Source: Alphaproteobacteria bacterium
GTDB taxonomy: Bacteria; Pseudomonadota; Alphaproteobacteria; UBA6615
Length of the DNA stretch: 64,000 nt
NCBI GenBank assembly: GCA_009694135.1
Contig: SHVS01000013.1
Coordinates: 1-64,000, forward strand
Reading direction: 5' to 3'
The notes under the pieces: generated by a model
What the model saw: only the letters and a program-made list of their open reading frames with translations
Told to the model about the DNA's origin: nothing
Databases searched by the model: none
Shown here: in pieces, positions 36,127-45,996 of the stretch
How positions within the stretch are numbered: the first letter of the stretch is position 1
How the letters are laid out: every line of letters starts with the position of its first letter
Position numbers and translations under genes: made by a program

Positions 36127-37803
36127 ATGACTGACTCTCGCACGCTCGTGCTCGCTCAGCTCAACCCGACCGTCGGCGATATCGTCGGCAATGTCGCGCG
36201 GCTGCTGGATGCGCGCGGGCAGGTGAAAGACGCCGATATCGTGGTGGCGAGCGAGCTGTACGTGTCGGGCTATCCGCCGGAGGATCTGGTGCTGCGCGCG
36301 GATTTCCTTGATGCGGTCAAGGCCGGGGTCGAGCGACTGGCGGCGGCGACGTCGGATGGTGGACCGGCGCTGATTGTCGGCGCGCCGTGGCGGGAGGAGG
36401 GCATGCGTTATAACTCCGCGCTGTTGCTCGATCAGGGCAAGATCGCGGCGGTGCGCCATAAGGTTGAGCTGCCAAATTACGGCGTCTTTGACGAGAAGCG
36501 GGTGTTCAGCCCCAGCCATCCCTCCGGCCCGGTCGTTTGTCGCGGCGTGCGGCTGGGGCTCGGCGTGTGCGAGGATATGTGGACGCCGGAAGTGGCCAAG
36601 ACCTTCGCCGAATCCGGCACCGAGATCATGATCCTCCTCAATGGCAGCCCCTATGAGCGCGACAAGCGCGATCAGCGCCTCGGCCATGCGGTCGCGCGCG
36701 TGCGCGAAGCCTCGCTGCCGCTGGTCTATGTCAATCAACTGGGCGGCCAGGACGAGCTGGTGTTCGACGGCGAGAGCTTCGTGCTCAACGCCGATGGGCG
36801 TTTGGCCGCGCAGGCGCCGTCTTTCCGTGCGGCGGTGCTTGCGACGCGTTGGCAAAAACACGGCGAGGCTTGGGTCTGCGCCGAGGGCGAGCGGCATGCG
36901 CCGGCCGAAGGGCTGGCGGCGATCTATCAGGCGATGATGCTGGGCCTTGCCGATTACGTCGCCAAGAACGACTTCCCCGGCGTTGTGATCGGGCTTTCCG
37001 GCGGCGTCGATTCGGCGCTCACCGCCGTGGTCGCCGCCGATGCCCTGGGCGGCGAAAAGGTGCATGGACTGCTGCTGCCTTCGCCCTACACCGCGCGCAT
37101 GAGCATCGAGGATGCGCTCGCGGTCGCGACCACGGTCGGCGCGCGCCATGACACGCTGCCGATCCCGCCGGCCATGGCCGCTTTCGATCTGATGCTCGAG
37201 CGCGGCTTCGGCGAGAAGCCCAAGGGCGTCACGCATGAGAACCTGCAAGCGCGCATCCGCGCCGTGGCGCTCATGGCGGTGAGCAATTCCACCGGCGAGC
37301 TGCTGCTCACCACCGGCAACAAATCGGAGATGTCGGTCGGCTATGCGACGCTGTACGGCGACATGTGCGGCGGGTTTTCGGTGATCAAGGATCTGTATAA
37401 GACCGATGTCTATGCGCTTGCCCGCTGGCGGAATGAAAACCGTCCCGAAGGGGCGCGGGGTCCAGGCGGGGTAGTCATCCCGGACCGCGTGCTGACCCGC
37501 GCGCCCACCGCCGAGCTGCGCCCCAACCAGAAGGACGAGGACTCGCTGCCGCCCTATGCCAAGCTCGACCCGATCCTGCAGGGGCTGATCGAGGAAGACT
37601 TGGGTGTGGAGGCGCTGGCCGGGCGCGGGCATGACCGGGATACGGTCGCGCGCATCGCCCGCATGCTGGCCGGGGCCGAATACAAGCGCCGCCAGGCGCC
37701 GCCGGGGGTGAAGCTGACAGGGCGCGCCTTTGGCCGTGATCGGCGCTACCCGCTCACCAACGCCTTCAGGGACGGGGCCAAGGACTCCCCGAAGAGGGGT
37801 TGA
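36127..37803 (+). CDS. nadE: Glutamine-dependent NAD(+) synthetase
   Basis: Two-domain enzyme, 558 residues. The N-terminal nitrilase-type glutaminase (about 1-260) has a Glu43-Lys112-Cys148 triad (SELYVSG, RHKVELPNYG, GVCEDMW). The C-terminal amidating domain (about 285-550) has the ATP pyrophosphatase loop LSGGVDSA, plus GNKSEMSVGYATLYGD. Ammonia made by the first domain converts nicotinate adenine dinucleotide to NAD at the second. Directly downstream of the nicotinate phosphoribosyltransferase gene. Confidence 0.95.
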   Translation: MTDSRTLVLAQLNPTVGDIVGNVARLLDARGQVKDADIVVASELYVSGYPPEDLVLRADFLDAVKAGVERLAAATSDGGPALIVGAPWREEGMRYNSALLLDQGKIAAVRHKVELPNYGVFDEKRVFSPSHPSGPVVCRGVRLGLGVCEDMWTPEVAKTFAESGTEIMILLNGSPYERDKRDQRLGHAVARVREASLPLVYVNQLGGQDELVFDGESFVLNADGRLAAQAPSFRAAVLATRWQKHGEAWVCAEGERHAPAEGLAAIYQAMMLGLADYVAKNDFPGVVIGLSGGVDSALTAVVAADALGGEKVHGLLLPSPYTARMSIEDALAVATTVGARHDTLPIPPAMAAFDLMLERGFGEKPKGVTHENLQARIRAVALMAVSNSTGELLLTTGNKSEMSVGYATLYGDMCGGFSVIKDLYKTDVYALARWRNENRPEGARGPGGVVIPDRVLTRAPTAELRPNQKDEDSLPPYAKLDPILQGLIEEDLGVEALAGRGHDRDTVARIARMLAGAEYKRRQAPPGVKLTGRAFGRDRRYPLTNAFRDGAKDSPKRG

Positions 37804-37804
37804 T

Positions 37805-37818
37805 GCGGGGGCACCCGC
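37805..37818 (+). terminator. Short hairpin after nadE
   Basis: The sequence gcggg-ggca-cccgc lies immediately after the nadE stop and before cysS. It is a perfect 5-bp stem but has no T-run. It may weakly separate the two transcription units. Confidence 0.25.
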
Positions 37819-37855
37819 CACCTAGAACAAAACCCGAGCCGCATAAGGGTCCGCC

Positions 37856-39337
37856 ATGCCGCTGATGCTGCACAACACCATGTCGCGCAAGAAAGAGGCG
37901 TTCACGCCTCTCGATCCGGCGCGCGTGCGCGTCTATGTCTGCGGCCCGACCGTCTATGACGATCCGCATATCGGCAATGCGCGCCCGGTCGTGGTGTTCG
38001 ACGTGCTGTTCCGGTTGTTGCGCCAAGTGTACGGGCCGGAACATGTGACCTATGTGCGCAACATCACCGACGTCGATGACAAGATCAACGCGCGCGCGAG
38101 CGAGCGCGGGGTCGATATCCGCACCCTGACCGAGGACACGGCCAAGCGTTTCCGCGACGATATGCAGGCGCTGGGCGCGCTCGCACCGACGCATGAGCCG
38201 CGCGCGACCGAGCACATCGGCGGAATGATCGCGCTGATCCAGACCTTGATCGAGCGCGGCCACGCCTATGCGGCCGAAGACCATGTGCTGTTCGCCGTGC
38301 AGTCGAAGCCCGATTACGGCTGCCTGTCGCATCGCACGCGCGACGAGCTGATCGCCGGAGCGCGGGTCGAAGTCGCGCCCTATAAGCGCGACCCGGCGGA
38401 TTTCGTCCTCTGGAAGCCCTCCACGCCCGATCTGCCGGGCTGGGACTCGCCCTGGGGCCGCGGGCGGCCGGGCTGGCATCTGGAATGCTCGGCGATGAGC
38501 GAGCAATTCCTCGGCCGCGATTTCGATATTCATGGCGGCGGCTTGGATCTGGTCTTCCCGCACCACGAGAACGAAATCGCGCAATCGACCGCCGCCTTTC
38601 CCGGCACCGGCTTCGCCCGCGTTTGGCTGCACAACGGCTATCTGGTCGTCGATGGCGAGAAGATGTCGAAGTCGCTCGGCAATTTCTTGACCGTGCGCGG
38701 CTTGCGGGCCGAGTTTCCAGGCGAGGCTTTGCGCATGGCGTTGCTCGGCACGCATTATCGCCAGCCGCTCGATTTTACCAAAGCGGGCGTCACGCGCGCC
38801 AAGCGCCAGCTCGACCGGCTCTATCAGCCGCTCAAGGAGGCCGCGTCGGCGAAGGACACGACCGACACGCCGCCGCTGCCGTTCTTGGCCGCGCTCGAAG
38901 ACGATCTCAATACGCCGCTCGCGATCCATCACCTGCGCGAAACCGCGCAATGCCTCAACAAGGCGCTGACCGATAAAGACGCGCGGCTGATCGGCAAATT
39001 CAAGGGCGAGTTGCTCGCCGGCGGCGCACTCATGGGACTCGCCCAGGGCGATCCGCAAGCGTGGTTCCATGGAAAACCTTTCGCGCAACAGGATGGGCAG
39101 AATCCGCATCGCTCGCCGCCAAAAAGCCAACCAGATCAGCCGGCAAATCGGCTTCCGTTAACAGAAAGTACTGGCGCGGAAGGAGCGCATGTCGAGGCCC
39201 AGATTGCCGAGCGCAAATCCGCGCGCCTACGCAAGGATTTCGCCGCCGCCGACAGAATCCGTAAGGAACTTCTGGCGCAAGGTGTGGCGCTCGAAGACAA
39301 GCCCGACGGCACCACGGACTGGAAACGCGCCGGATGA
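37856..39337 (+). CDS. cysS: Cysteinyl-tRNA synthetase with an unusual C-terminal insertion
   Basis: Class I aminoacyl-tRNA synthetase, 493 residues. The zinc/cysteine pocket Cys29 ([16 protein letters not shown]), the HIGH-type motif HIGN at 38-41 and KMSKS in [11 protein letters not shown] are intact, as are WHLECS and the HHENE zinc region. Near the end, between DPQAWF (about 402) and [24 protein letters not shown], there is an extra stretch of about 35 residues rich in Gln, Pro, Asn and Ser. It is encoded by DNA that is visibly less GC-rich (about 39070-39180). The insert is in frame, so the enzyme should still work. Its stop overlaps the cimA start by 4 bases. Confidence 0.93.
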   Translation: MPLMLHNTMSRKKEAFTPLDPARVRVYVCGPTVYDDPHIGNARPVVVFDVLFRLLRQVYGPEHVTYVRNITDVDDKINARASERGVDIRTLTEDTAKRFRDDMQALGALAPTHEPRATEHIGGMIALIQTLIERGHAYAAEDHVLFAVQSKPDYGCLSHRTRDELIAGARVEVAPYKRDPADFVLWKPSTPDLPGWDSPWGRGRPGWHLECSAMSEQFLGRDFDIHGGGLDLVFPHHENEIAQSTAAFPGTGFARVWLHNGYLVVDGEKMSKSLGNFLTVRGLRAEFPGEALRMALLGTHYRQPLDFTKAGVTRAKRQLDRLYQPLKEAASAKDTTDTPPLPFLAALEDDLNTPLAIHHLRETAQCLNKALTDKDARLIGKFKGELLAGGALMGLAQGDPQAWFHGKPFAQQDGQNPHRSPPKSQPDQPANRLPLTESTGAEGAHVEAQIAERKSARLRKDFAAADRIRKELLAQGVALEDKPDGTTDWKRAG

Positions 39338-40929
39338 GCGATCGCGTCTATCTGTTCGACACCACGCTGCGCGACGGCGGCCAGACGCAGGGCGTCGATT
39401 TCTCGGTCAGCGATAAGATTGTCATCGCCGAGGCGCTGGATGCGCTCAAGCTCGATTACATCGAGGGCGGCTGGCCGGGCGCCAATCCGACCGACGACGC
39501 TTTCTTCGCCGAGGCGCCGGCGTTCAAGCATGCGCGGCTGACGGCCTTCGGCATGACGCGGCGCGCCGGGCGCAGCGCGGCCAACGATCCCGGCCTCACG
39601 GCGCTGCTGTCGACCAAAGCCCGCGTCGTGTGCATGGTCGGGAAGTGCTGGGATTTCCATGTCGATGTGGCGCTCGAAATCTCCCATGACGAGAACCTGT
39701 CCATGATCCGCGACAGCGTGGCGCATGCGAAGACGCGCGTTGAGGAGGTGGTGTTCGACGCCGAACATTTCTTCGACGGCTACAAGGCCAATCCAGCCTA
39801 CGCGCTCGACTGCATCCGCGCCGCGCACACTGCCGGCGCGCGCTGGATCGTGCTGTGCGACACCAATGGCGGCACGCTGCCGCCTGAGGTCGCGCGCATC
39901 GTCAGCGAGGTCGCGAAGCACATTCCCGGCGATAAGCTTGGCATCCACGCGCATAACGACACCGGCAATGCGGTCGCCAATTCGCTCGCGGCGGTCGAGG
40001 CCGGCGCGCGCCAAATCCATGGCACGCTCAACGGCCTCGGCGAACGCTGCGGCAATGCCAATCTGGTGACGCTCATCCCGACGCTGATGCTCAAATGCGA
40101 CGGGCGTTATGCGCTCGGCCTGGCAAAAGATGACCTGCGCCACCTGACGCACACCGCGCGCCTGTTGGACGAGCTGCTCAACCGCGCGCCCGACCGGCAC
40201 GCGCCCTATGTCGGCGAAGCGGCCTTTGCGCATAAGGGCGGCTTGCATGTCTCGGCCGTGCTCAAGGACCCGGCGAGCTATGAACATGTGCCGCCGGAAG
40301 CGGTCGGCAATCGGCGGCACATCGTCGTTTCCGATCAGGGCGGGCGCGCCAATCTGCTCGGCCGGCTGGCCGAGATCGGCATCGACATCGACGCCAGCGA
40401 CCCGAAGGTGCGCAAGCTGGTCGAAGAGGTGAAGCAGCGCGAGTTCGAGGGCTACGCTTACGATGGCGCTGAAGCCAGCTTCGAGCTTCTGGCCCGGCGC
40501 GCGCTCGGCCAGGTGCCGGAATTCTTCCGCATGCATAGCTTCCGTGTCGATGTCGAGCGGCGGCGCAACGCCAAGGGCGAGTTGGTCACCATTTCGCAGG
40601 CGGTGGTGAAGCTCGCGGTCGGCGATCAGACGACGTTGCAAGTGGCTGAGGGCAATGGCCCGATCAACGCGCTCGACGCCGCGCTGCGCCAGTCGCTGAT
40701 CCCGCATTTCCCCCAGCTCGATCCCGTGCGGCTGGTCGATTTCAAGGTGCGCATCCTCTCGCCGCAGGCAGCGACCGCCGCCACCACGCGGGTGATGATC
40801 GAGCACAGCGGCCCCGATGGGCAGCGCTGGTGGACGGTGGGCATCTCGCCCAACATCATCGACGCGGCCTATGAGGCGATGCATGACGGCATCGTCTACC
40901 GGCTGTTGCGCGAGTCACGGAAAGCGTGA
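39334..40929 (+). CDS. cimA: (R)-citramalate synthase
   Basis: Condenses pyruvate and acetyl-CoA to citramalate, feeding isoleucine synthesis by the threonine-independent route. It is 531 residues. The HMGL-like TIM barrel (about 1-270) has [13 protein letters not shown], the metal motif HAHNDTG and [12 protein letters not shown]. The C-terminal regulatory domain (about 390-525) resembles that of 2-isopropylmalate synthases. Length and motif details match CimA rather than LeuA, but the two families are close and an isopropylmalate or homocitrate role is not fully excluded. It is translationally coupled to cysS (4-base overlap) and trmJ (GTG within its stop). Confidence 0.87.
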   Translation: MSDRVYLFDTTLRDGGQTQGVDFSVSDKIVIAEALDALKLDYIEGGWPGANPTDDAFFAEAPAFKHARLTAFGMTRRAGRSAANDPGLTALLSTKARVVCMVGKCWDFHVDVALEISHDENLSMIRDSVAHAKTRVEEVVFDAEHFFDGYKANPAYALDCIRAAHTAGARWIVLCDTNGGTLPPEVARIVSEVAKHIPGDKLGIHAHNDTGNAVANSLAAVEAGARQIHGTLNGLGERCGNANLVTLIPTLMLKCDGRYALGLAKDDLRHLTHTARLLDELLNRAPDRHAPYVGEAAFAHKGGLHVSAVLKDPASYEHVPPEAVGNRRHIVVSDQGGRANLLGRLAEIGIDIDASDPKVRKLVEEVKQREFEGYAYDGAEASFELLARRALGQVPEFFRMHSFRVDVERRRNAKGELVTISQAVVKLAVGDQTTLQVAEGNGPINALDAALRQSLIPHFPQLDPVRLVDFKVRILSPQAATAATTRVMIEHSGPDGQRWWTVGISPNIIDAAYEAMHDGIVYRLLRESRKA

Positions 40930-41678
40930 GCATCGCCGCCGCGCCCGGCCCGCGTGTTATCCTGATCAAGCCGCAGTTGGGCGAGAACATCGGTGCGAGT
41001 GCGCGCGCGATGCTCAATTGCGGCCTCGACGATTTGGCGATTGTGGCCCCGCGCGATGTCTGGCCGAACCCCAAGGCGGTCGCCATGGCCTCGGGCGCTG
41101 GGGCGGTCCTCGATCGGGCGCGGGTGGTCGATACCCTGCGCGCCGCTACCGGCGACCTGCACCTTCTCTATGCCGCCACCGCGCGCTCGCGCGACATGAT
41201 CCAGCGCGTGCTCACCCCGCGCGCGGCGGCGCTCGAAATGCGCGCCGCGGTCGCCGCCGGCCAGAGGGTTGGGGTGCTGTTCGGACCGGAGCGCTCGGGG
41301 CTTACGACTGATGATGTGGCCGAGGCGCAGGCGGTGATCGCCGTGCCGCTGAATCCGGAATTTTCGTCCCTTAACTTGGCCCAGGCGGTACTGCTGGTCG
41401 CCTATGAGTGGTACCAGGCCGATGCCGTGGCCGTGCCGGAACGCTTCGATCCCGGCGACAGCCCCCCGGCCGCTAAGCAGGGGGTCGATTACTTCGTCGA
41501 CCGCCTGGAGCGCGACCTCGATGCCGCCGGCTATTTCCCGACCGAGGAGCAGCGCCCGACCATGCGCCGCAATCTGGTTAATTTGCTCAACCGCGCCCGC
41601 GTGACGCAGCAGGAGCTACGCACGCTGCATGGGGTGGTGCAGCATCTGGCCGCCAGCAAGCGGCGGGAAAAGCTTTGA
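40926..41678 (+). CDS. trmJ: tRNA (cytidine/uridine-2'-O-)-methyltransferase TrmJ-like (SPOUT)
   Basis: SPOUT-fold methylase expected to modify tRNA position 32. It is 250 residues, GTG start overlapping the cimA stop. The N-terminal PRVILIKPQLGENIGASARAMLNCG (substrate/SAM fold entry), the GVLFGPERSGLTTDDV motif and the knot segment VIAVPLNPEFSSLNLAQAV are diagnostic. The C-terminal part (about 180-250) is the helical dimer extension. An rRNA target is possible since the family is broad. Confidence 0.87.
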   Translation: MSIAAAPGPRVILIKPQLGENIGASARAMLNCGLDDLAIVAPRDVWPNPKAVAMASGAGAVLDRARVVDTLRAATGDLHLLYAATARSRDMIQRVLTPRAAALEMRAAVAAGQRVGVLFGPERSGLTTDDVAEAQAVIAVPLNPEFSSLNLAQAVLLVAYEWYQADAVAVPERFDPGDSPPAAKQGVDYFVDRLERDLDAAGYFPTEEQRPTMRRNLVNLLNRARVTQQELRTLHGVVQHLAASKRREKL

Positions 41679-41743
41679 CAGGGACAAGGACCACCCTATA
41701 GTCCGCCGCCATCCGCGGGTGTGTGAATGCTTAAGGCGTTCCA

Positions 41744-41758
41744 CCGGGTAAGACCCGG
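41744..41758 (+). promoter_or_regulatory. Hairpin in the rpsD leader
   Basis: The sequence ccgggt-aag-acccgg is a perfect 6-bp stem lying 33 bases before the rpsD ATG and 65 bases after the trmJ stop. It could end the upstream transcript or be part of an autoregulatory S4-binding leader. Neither can be shown from this sequence alone. Confidence 0.3.
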
Positions 41759-41791
41759 CACCGTGGCAAAAACAATCAATAGGATCAGGTG

Positions 41792-42409
41792 ATGGCGAAG
41801 CGTGAAGAGTCAAAGTACAAGATCGACCGGCGTCTGAAGGTCAATCTCTGGGGCCGGCCCAAGAGCCCCTATAACAAGCGGGAATACGGCCCCGGCCAGC
41901 ACGGCCAGCGGCGCGCCAAGAAGCCGTCCGATTTCGGCATTCAGCTGATGGCCAAGCAGAAGCTCAAGGGCTATTACGGCGACGTCGGCGAGCGCCAGTT
42001 CCGCGGCTATTATCTTGAGGCGCGGCGCCGCAAGGGCGACACCGGCGAGCATCTGATCGAGATGCTGGAGCGCCGTTTGGACGCCGTCATTTACCGCATG
42101 AAATTCGTCCCGACGGTATTCGCCGCGCGCCAGTTCGTGAACCACGGGCATATCCGGGTCAACGGCAAGCGCGTGAACATCCCATCCTATCGCGTGCGCG
42201 ACGGCGACCTGATCGAGGTCAAGCAGAAGTCGCGCGAGCTGACGCTGGTGCTCGACGCCATCCAGTCCTCCGAACGGCCGATCCCGGACTATGTCGAAGT
42301 CGACATGGAAAAGTTGACCGGCAAGTTCATTCGGGCTCCCAAGCTGGCCGATGTGCCCTATCCGGTGCAGATGGAGCCAAAGCTGGTGGTCGAGTTCTAC
42401 AGCCGCTAA
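41792..42409 (+). CDS. rpsD: 30S ribosomal protein S4
   Basis: Primary 16S rRNA-binding protein, 205 residues. The N-terminal segment is [21 protein letters not shown]. The S4 domain (about 95-160) includes [43 protein letters not shown] in family order. It has the alphaproteobacterial form without the zinc-binding cysteines. The ATG at 41792 was chosen because aaggagga-like purines (aggatcagg) sit at good spacing; the in-frame GTG just before it is less likely. It is a lone gene, as is usual outside the spectinomycin/alpha operons in this class. Confidence 0.95.
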   Translation: MAKREESKYKIDRRLKVNLWGRPKSPYNKREYGPGQHGQRRAKKPSDFGIQLMAKQKLKGYYGDVGERQFRGYYLEARRRKGDTGEHLIEMLERRLDAVIYRMKFVPTVFAARQFVNHGHIRVNGKRVNIPSYRVRDGDLIEVKQKSRELTLVLDAIQSSERPIPDYVEVDMEKLTGKFIRAPKLADVPYPVQMEPKLVVEFYSR

Positions 42410-42434
42410 GGCAAAATTTCCGGGGGCGGGGCGG

Positions 42435-43916
42435 GTGACTTCGGTCGCGGCGCGCTCCGTCCCCGGACGCACTTATTTTCCACTCCTCATCGGGCTGTTG
42501 GCGGTTCTGACCGCCTGGCGCTTGCATGCGCTGGTCGCCAATGGCCTCGATCTGCTCGGCGACGAGGCGCAGTACTGGGACTGGTCGCGCACACTCGCCT
42601 TCGGCTATTTTTCGAAGCCGCCGATGATCGCCTGGGCGATCCGCGCCGCGACCAGCGTTTGCGGCGACGGCGAGGCCTGCATCCGCTCGTTTTCGCCCTT
42701 GCTGCATGCCGCGACCGCCGCGGCGCTGTTCGCGCTCGCGCGCGCGCTCTACGACCAACGGGTCGCCTTCTGGTCGGCGCTTGGCTATGCGACGCTGCCG
42801 GGCGTGAGTTTCTCCGCGCTGATCGCATCGACCGACGTGCCACTGCTGTTTTTCTGGACGCTGGCGCTGCTGTTATTCGTGCGCGCGCTCGATCGCGAGC
42901 AAAGCGCGGATTGGCTGCTGCTCGGCGTGGCGCTCGGCTTCGGCATCATGTCCAAATACACGATGGCGCTGTTTGTGCCCTCGGCGGCCTTGTTCTTTTG
43001 GCTTGCGCCGGAGAGGCGGCCGCGCGCCTTGGCCCTGCGAGCGGCGCAAGTTCTGGCGCCGGCATTGGTGATCTTCGCGCCCAACCTCGTATGGAATCTC
43101 GACCACGGCTTCGCCACCATTGGTCATACGGTTGATAACGCCCGCCTCGATGGGCCACTGTTCAACCCATCCAATCTGGGTGAGTTCGTCGGTGCGCAAT
43201 TCGGCGTGTTCGGGCCGATCATGTTCGCCGGCCTGTTATGGGTCGCGAGTTTCGGCCGCCGTTTACTGGCGGGCCCAAGCGAACGGTTGCTCGCCTGTTT
43301 CTCGCTGCCGGTTTTGGCGCTTATGGTCGGCGAGAGTTTCATCTCGCGGGCGCACGACAATTGGGCGGCCGTCGCTTATGTAGGCGCTACCGTGCTGGTG
43401 ACGGCGTGGCTGTTGCAAAAATCGCGCGCGCTGCTGATCGCATCGCTGGCGCTGCATCTCGCCGTGGCGCTGCTCTTGCCGCGGCTCGATGCGGTGGCCG
43501 CCACATTCGGGACCGTGATCGCTCCGCGCTACGATCTGTTCCGCGGCGAGCGCGGCTGGACGGAGGCGGGGGCGCAGGTCGCCGAGCGCTTGACGCAAAA
43601 TCCAGGCGCGGCGCTGCTGGTCGCCGATCGCATGGATCTGGCGAGCTTCCTGTATTACGCCCGGCCACTTTCCGACAGCACGGTCAAATGGGGCGGGGCG
43701 GAGGTCAACGATCACTACGACCTCACGCGGCGCATCGGCAAGGATCCGTCACGTTCCTATATCCTGGTCGCGAATAGCGGCGCGGCGGAGAGTGTCACGC
43801 CAAACTTCGCCGCAAGCGAGCGGCTGGCGGGCATTCACGTCACCGAGACCGGGCGGCGGCCGCTGGTCTTCGAGGTCTGGCGCCTGCGCGGTCTTGCATC
43901 GCGGCCCGGCCGATGA
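42435..43916 (+). CDS. Membrane glycosyltransferase, ArnT/PMT family (GT39/GT83 type)
   Basis: Polytopic membrane enzyme using a polyprenyl-phosphate sugar donor. It is 493 residues from a GTG at 42435; the frame also runs upstream into rpsD. About 10-12 hydrophobic segments occupy residues 15-365. The luminal loop after the first helix has LLGDEAQYWDWSRTLAFGYFSKPPM, the catalytic DEAxY motif of this family. A soluble C-terminal domain (about 380-490) follows. The target is probably lipid A, a cell-wall glycan or a protein; the sequence does not say. It is adjacent to rpsD without obvious functional link. Confidence 0.85.
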   Translation: MTSVAARSVPGRTYFPLLIGLLAVLTAWRLHALVANGLDLLGDEAQYWDWSRTLAFGYFSKPPMIAWAIRAATSVCGDGEACIRSFSPLLHAATAAALFALARALYDQRVAFWSALGYATLPGVSFSALIASTDVPLLFFWTLALLLFVRALDREQSADWLLLGVALGFGIMSKYTMALFVPSAALFFWLAPERRPRALALRAAQVLAPALVIFAPNLVWNLDHGFATIGHTVDNARLDGPLFNPSNLGEFVGAQFGVFGPIMFAGLLWVASFGRRLLAGPSERLLACFSLPVLALMVGESFISRAHDNWAAVAYVGATVLVTAWLLQKSRALLIASLALHLAVALLLPRLDAVAATFGTVIAPRYDLFRGERGWTEAGAQVAERLTQNPGAALLVADRMDLASFLYYARPLSDSTVKWGGAEVNDHYDLTRRIGKDPSRSYILVANSGAAESVTPNFAASERLAGIHVTETGRRPLVFEVWRLRGLASRPGR

Positions 43917-43954
43917 ACGAGCGCGTCGCGCCGGAGTTTCCGGCGGCGAAAAGA

Positions 43955-45303
43955 CTAGTCGAGCGCGACCCAGATTTTCCCGTCGGCGATGCGTACTGGA
44001 AGCGGGACCATCTCGCGGCGATTTTTATGGAGCCGGCCAAGCTGTGGCTGCGTCGTGGAGAGGCCCTGCTCATCAAGTCCGGCGCACCATTCGCGAATCC
44101 GGCCCGATACCAGATCGAAGCAGCTTTGGTGCCAGCGATAGACAATGCCGGTTTGCTCTTCCGTCAGAGCGCTGTCGTTGAGTGGCAGGTTCAAATGCGG
44201 GCAGGCGTTGTTGAGCGCGAATAAATCCTTCTCGGTGCGGATCAGCAGAATGTCGAAGAGGTCGCGTTCGACCCCTTTGCGGGTTCCGGGCGGCAGTTCC
44301 GCCTCGTCCAGAACCGGCTCCCAATCCTGACCGCCGAAGCGGGTGGTGGCCGCGCCGCCGCGATTCGGGTTGCGGCTCAAGCGTTCATTGGCGGCCGGGG
44401 TGAGCGCCTTGACCTCGTAAAGCGTCTTGCGTTCGCTGGTGCCGCGCAGCTTGGTGCGGATGAAATCGGCGACCACGATTTCGTCCTTGATACGCGCGTG
44501 CAGCTCTTCCGATATCAGCAATCGTGTGCCGGAATCCTTATTTGCGGCTTCGATTCGGCTGGCGACATTGACCGTATCGCCTATGGCGGTGAGCTTTTCG
44601 GCCTTGCCGGTGCCGAGCGAGCCAATCACCGCCTCGCCATAATGCAGCCCAATGCCGACGTCGAAGCTTTGGCCGTACATCGCCTCCATATAGGGCTTGA
44701 GGCGGTCGACCCCTTCGAGCATGCGCAGCGCGGCTGCGACCGCCTTGACCGGAGCGTCCGGGTCGCCGTCGATGCCGAACAGCGCCATGACCGCGTCGCC
44801 GATGAAGTTGTCGATGCTTCCGCCCAATTCCTCGATGGATGCGCCGGCTTGGCGGAAGAAGCGGTTGAGCACGAACATCACGTCATAGGCCGAGAGCGAC
44901 GCCGAAAAGGCGGTGAAGCCGCGGATGTCGCAGAACATCACCACCACGTCCTTGGCGATGCCAACGCGGCCGCTGGGCCGCCGTATGAGTTGGTTGGTGA
45001 TCTCTAGATCGGCCTCGTCCAGCACCAAGCGGCGCAGCGTGATATCGCCCGTAACCTGCGTTTGGCAGGCCAGCCGCAGGACAGCGTCAATCCCAGCCGC
45101 TCGGCCAGTTCCGCCTCACGCGGCGTGCGTGGGGCGCAGGCGTCGATCCCCTCCAGCACCCAGACCCGACAAGTGGAACAGCGCGCCGCGCCGCCGCAGG
45201 CATGCGCATGGCTGATGCCGGCCTTGATCGCTGCGGCAAGGATGGTCTCCTGCGGCGCGATCGTGATCGTCCGCCCGTCGGGCAGGATGGTGAGATTGTG
45301 CAT
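43955..45303 (-). pseudogene. Frameshifted ferredoxin - class III cyclase - Rieske fusion
   Basis: The N-terminal frame (45303 to about 45095) encodes a plant-type [2Fe-2S] ferredoxin with ACGGAARCSTC. A one-base loss in the GGG run at 45092-45094 (minus strand) shifts the frame. One added G would give ERLGIDAVLRLACQT, restoring the fourth cysteine and joining to the rest. The second frame encodes a class III nucleotide cyclase (metal Asp in FCDIRGFT and FIGDAVMALFG; the adenine-selecting Lys position reads Asn) and a C-terminal Rieske-like domain (CPH motif). There the second Cys-x-x-His reads YRWH, so one cluster ligand is lost. The design suggests a redox-tuned cyclase that has degenerated, or carries sequencing errors. 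Confidence 0.75.
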
Positions 45304-45339
45304 GGTCGTGAAGCCTATCCGATTCGGCGTACGAAAGCA

Positions 45340-45726
45340 TCAGCCGGCGGCATCGGCTTCCGCCTTGGCGAATTGCAGCTCGATGTGGTTGCCGTCGGGG
45401 TCGAAGACATGCAGTTGCAGATTGCCGGTCGTCGGCACGCGAGCGGCGCGGAACGGAACCTGGGCTTCGGTCAGCCGGGCGCGCATGCCGGCGAGGTCGG
45501 TGCACAGGAAGGCGAAATGCTCGATCCGCGGCTCGTCGCCCTTGGGCGCGCGCTCGACCCCGACCAGGTGCACCACAGCCCGCGCTCCGGCGTAAAGCCA
45601 CATGCCCGGAAAGGCGAAGGCGGGACGAAAACCGGGCGCGAGGCCCAAAACCTGGCAATAAAAACGCTCCATCGCCGTCAGATTCGCGGTGCGCAGGTTG
45701 ACGTGGTCGAGCGTGTCGATCGGCAT
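45340..45726 (-). CDS. VOC-family (glyoxalase/dioxygenase-fold) protein
   Basis: A 128-residue single-VOC protein from MPIDTLDHV, with gaggaaaga upstream; an ATG 17 codons earlier lacks such a site. Metal ligand candidates are His in LDHVNLRT, His in IEHFAFLC and Glu in HIELQF. Dimers of this fold form glyoxalases, fosfomycin-resistance enzymes and extradiol dioxygenases, so the reaction cannot be named. It lies upstream of the broken cyclase gene on the same strand, with 36 bases between them. The 270 bases on its other side (45727-45996) contain a 6-bp hairpin at 45875-45890 and AT-rich promoter-like sequence but no gene. Confidence 0.8.
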   Translation of the reverse strand: MPIDTLDHVNLRTANLTAMERFYCQVLGLAPGFRPAFAFPGMWLYAGARAVVHLVGVERAPKGDEPRIEHFAFLCTDLAGMRARLTEAQVPFRAARVPTTGNLQLHVFDPDGNHIELQFAKAEADAAG

Positions 45727-45996
45727 GATGATCTTTCCTCGGCGCCAGAGTGTGCCGAGGGAGCGGCCGGCGGGCAACCCAACTCCCGCGCGCCGGCCCT
45801 CGGAATAACAGAAAGGAGAGTTACGACATTTAAACAGAAGGCGCCGCCCGGATATTTATGGGCGTCATAACTGCCTGCGATTGCTCGCAGTGCGAGTGCA
45901 TTCACTAGAAATTTACGGATTTGTGCGAAATTTCGCTCTTCATGAGCCGTCCAGTTTATTGGTCGGCGGTGTTCTCGAAGTCGGAAGGAGCAGAGA

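Noticed and set aside
34831-37821. 996-codon open frame on the minus strand
   Set aside because: It is antisense to the nicotinate phosphoribosyltransferase and nadE genes, has His/Arg/Gly-biased nonsense composition typical of GC-rich shadow frames, and shows no domain.
39061-39264. Separate small gene within the 3' part of cysS
   Set aside because: The alternative frame has no ribosome site and cysS continues in frame through the region to a conserved end.
45791-45850. Small gene after the strong ribosome-site-like aaaggag at about 45810
   Set aside because: No start codon follows at usable distance before a stop in any frame.
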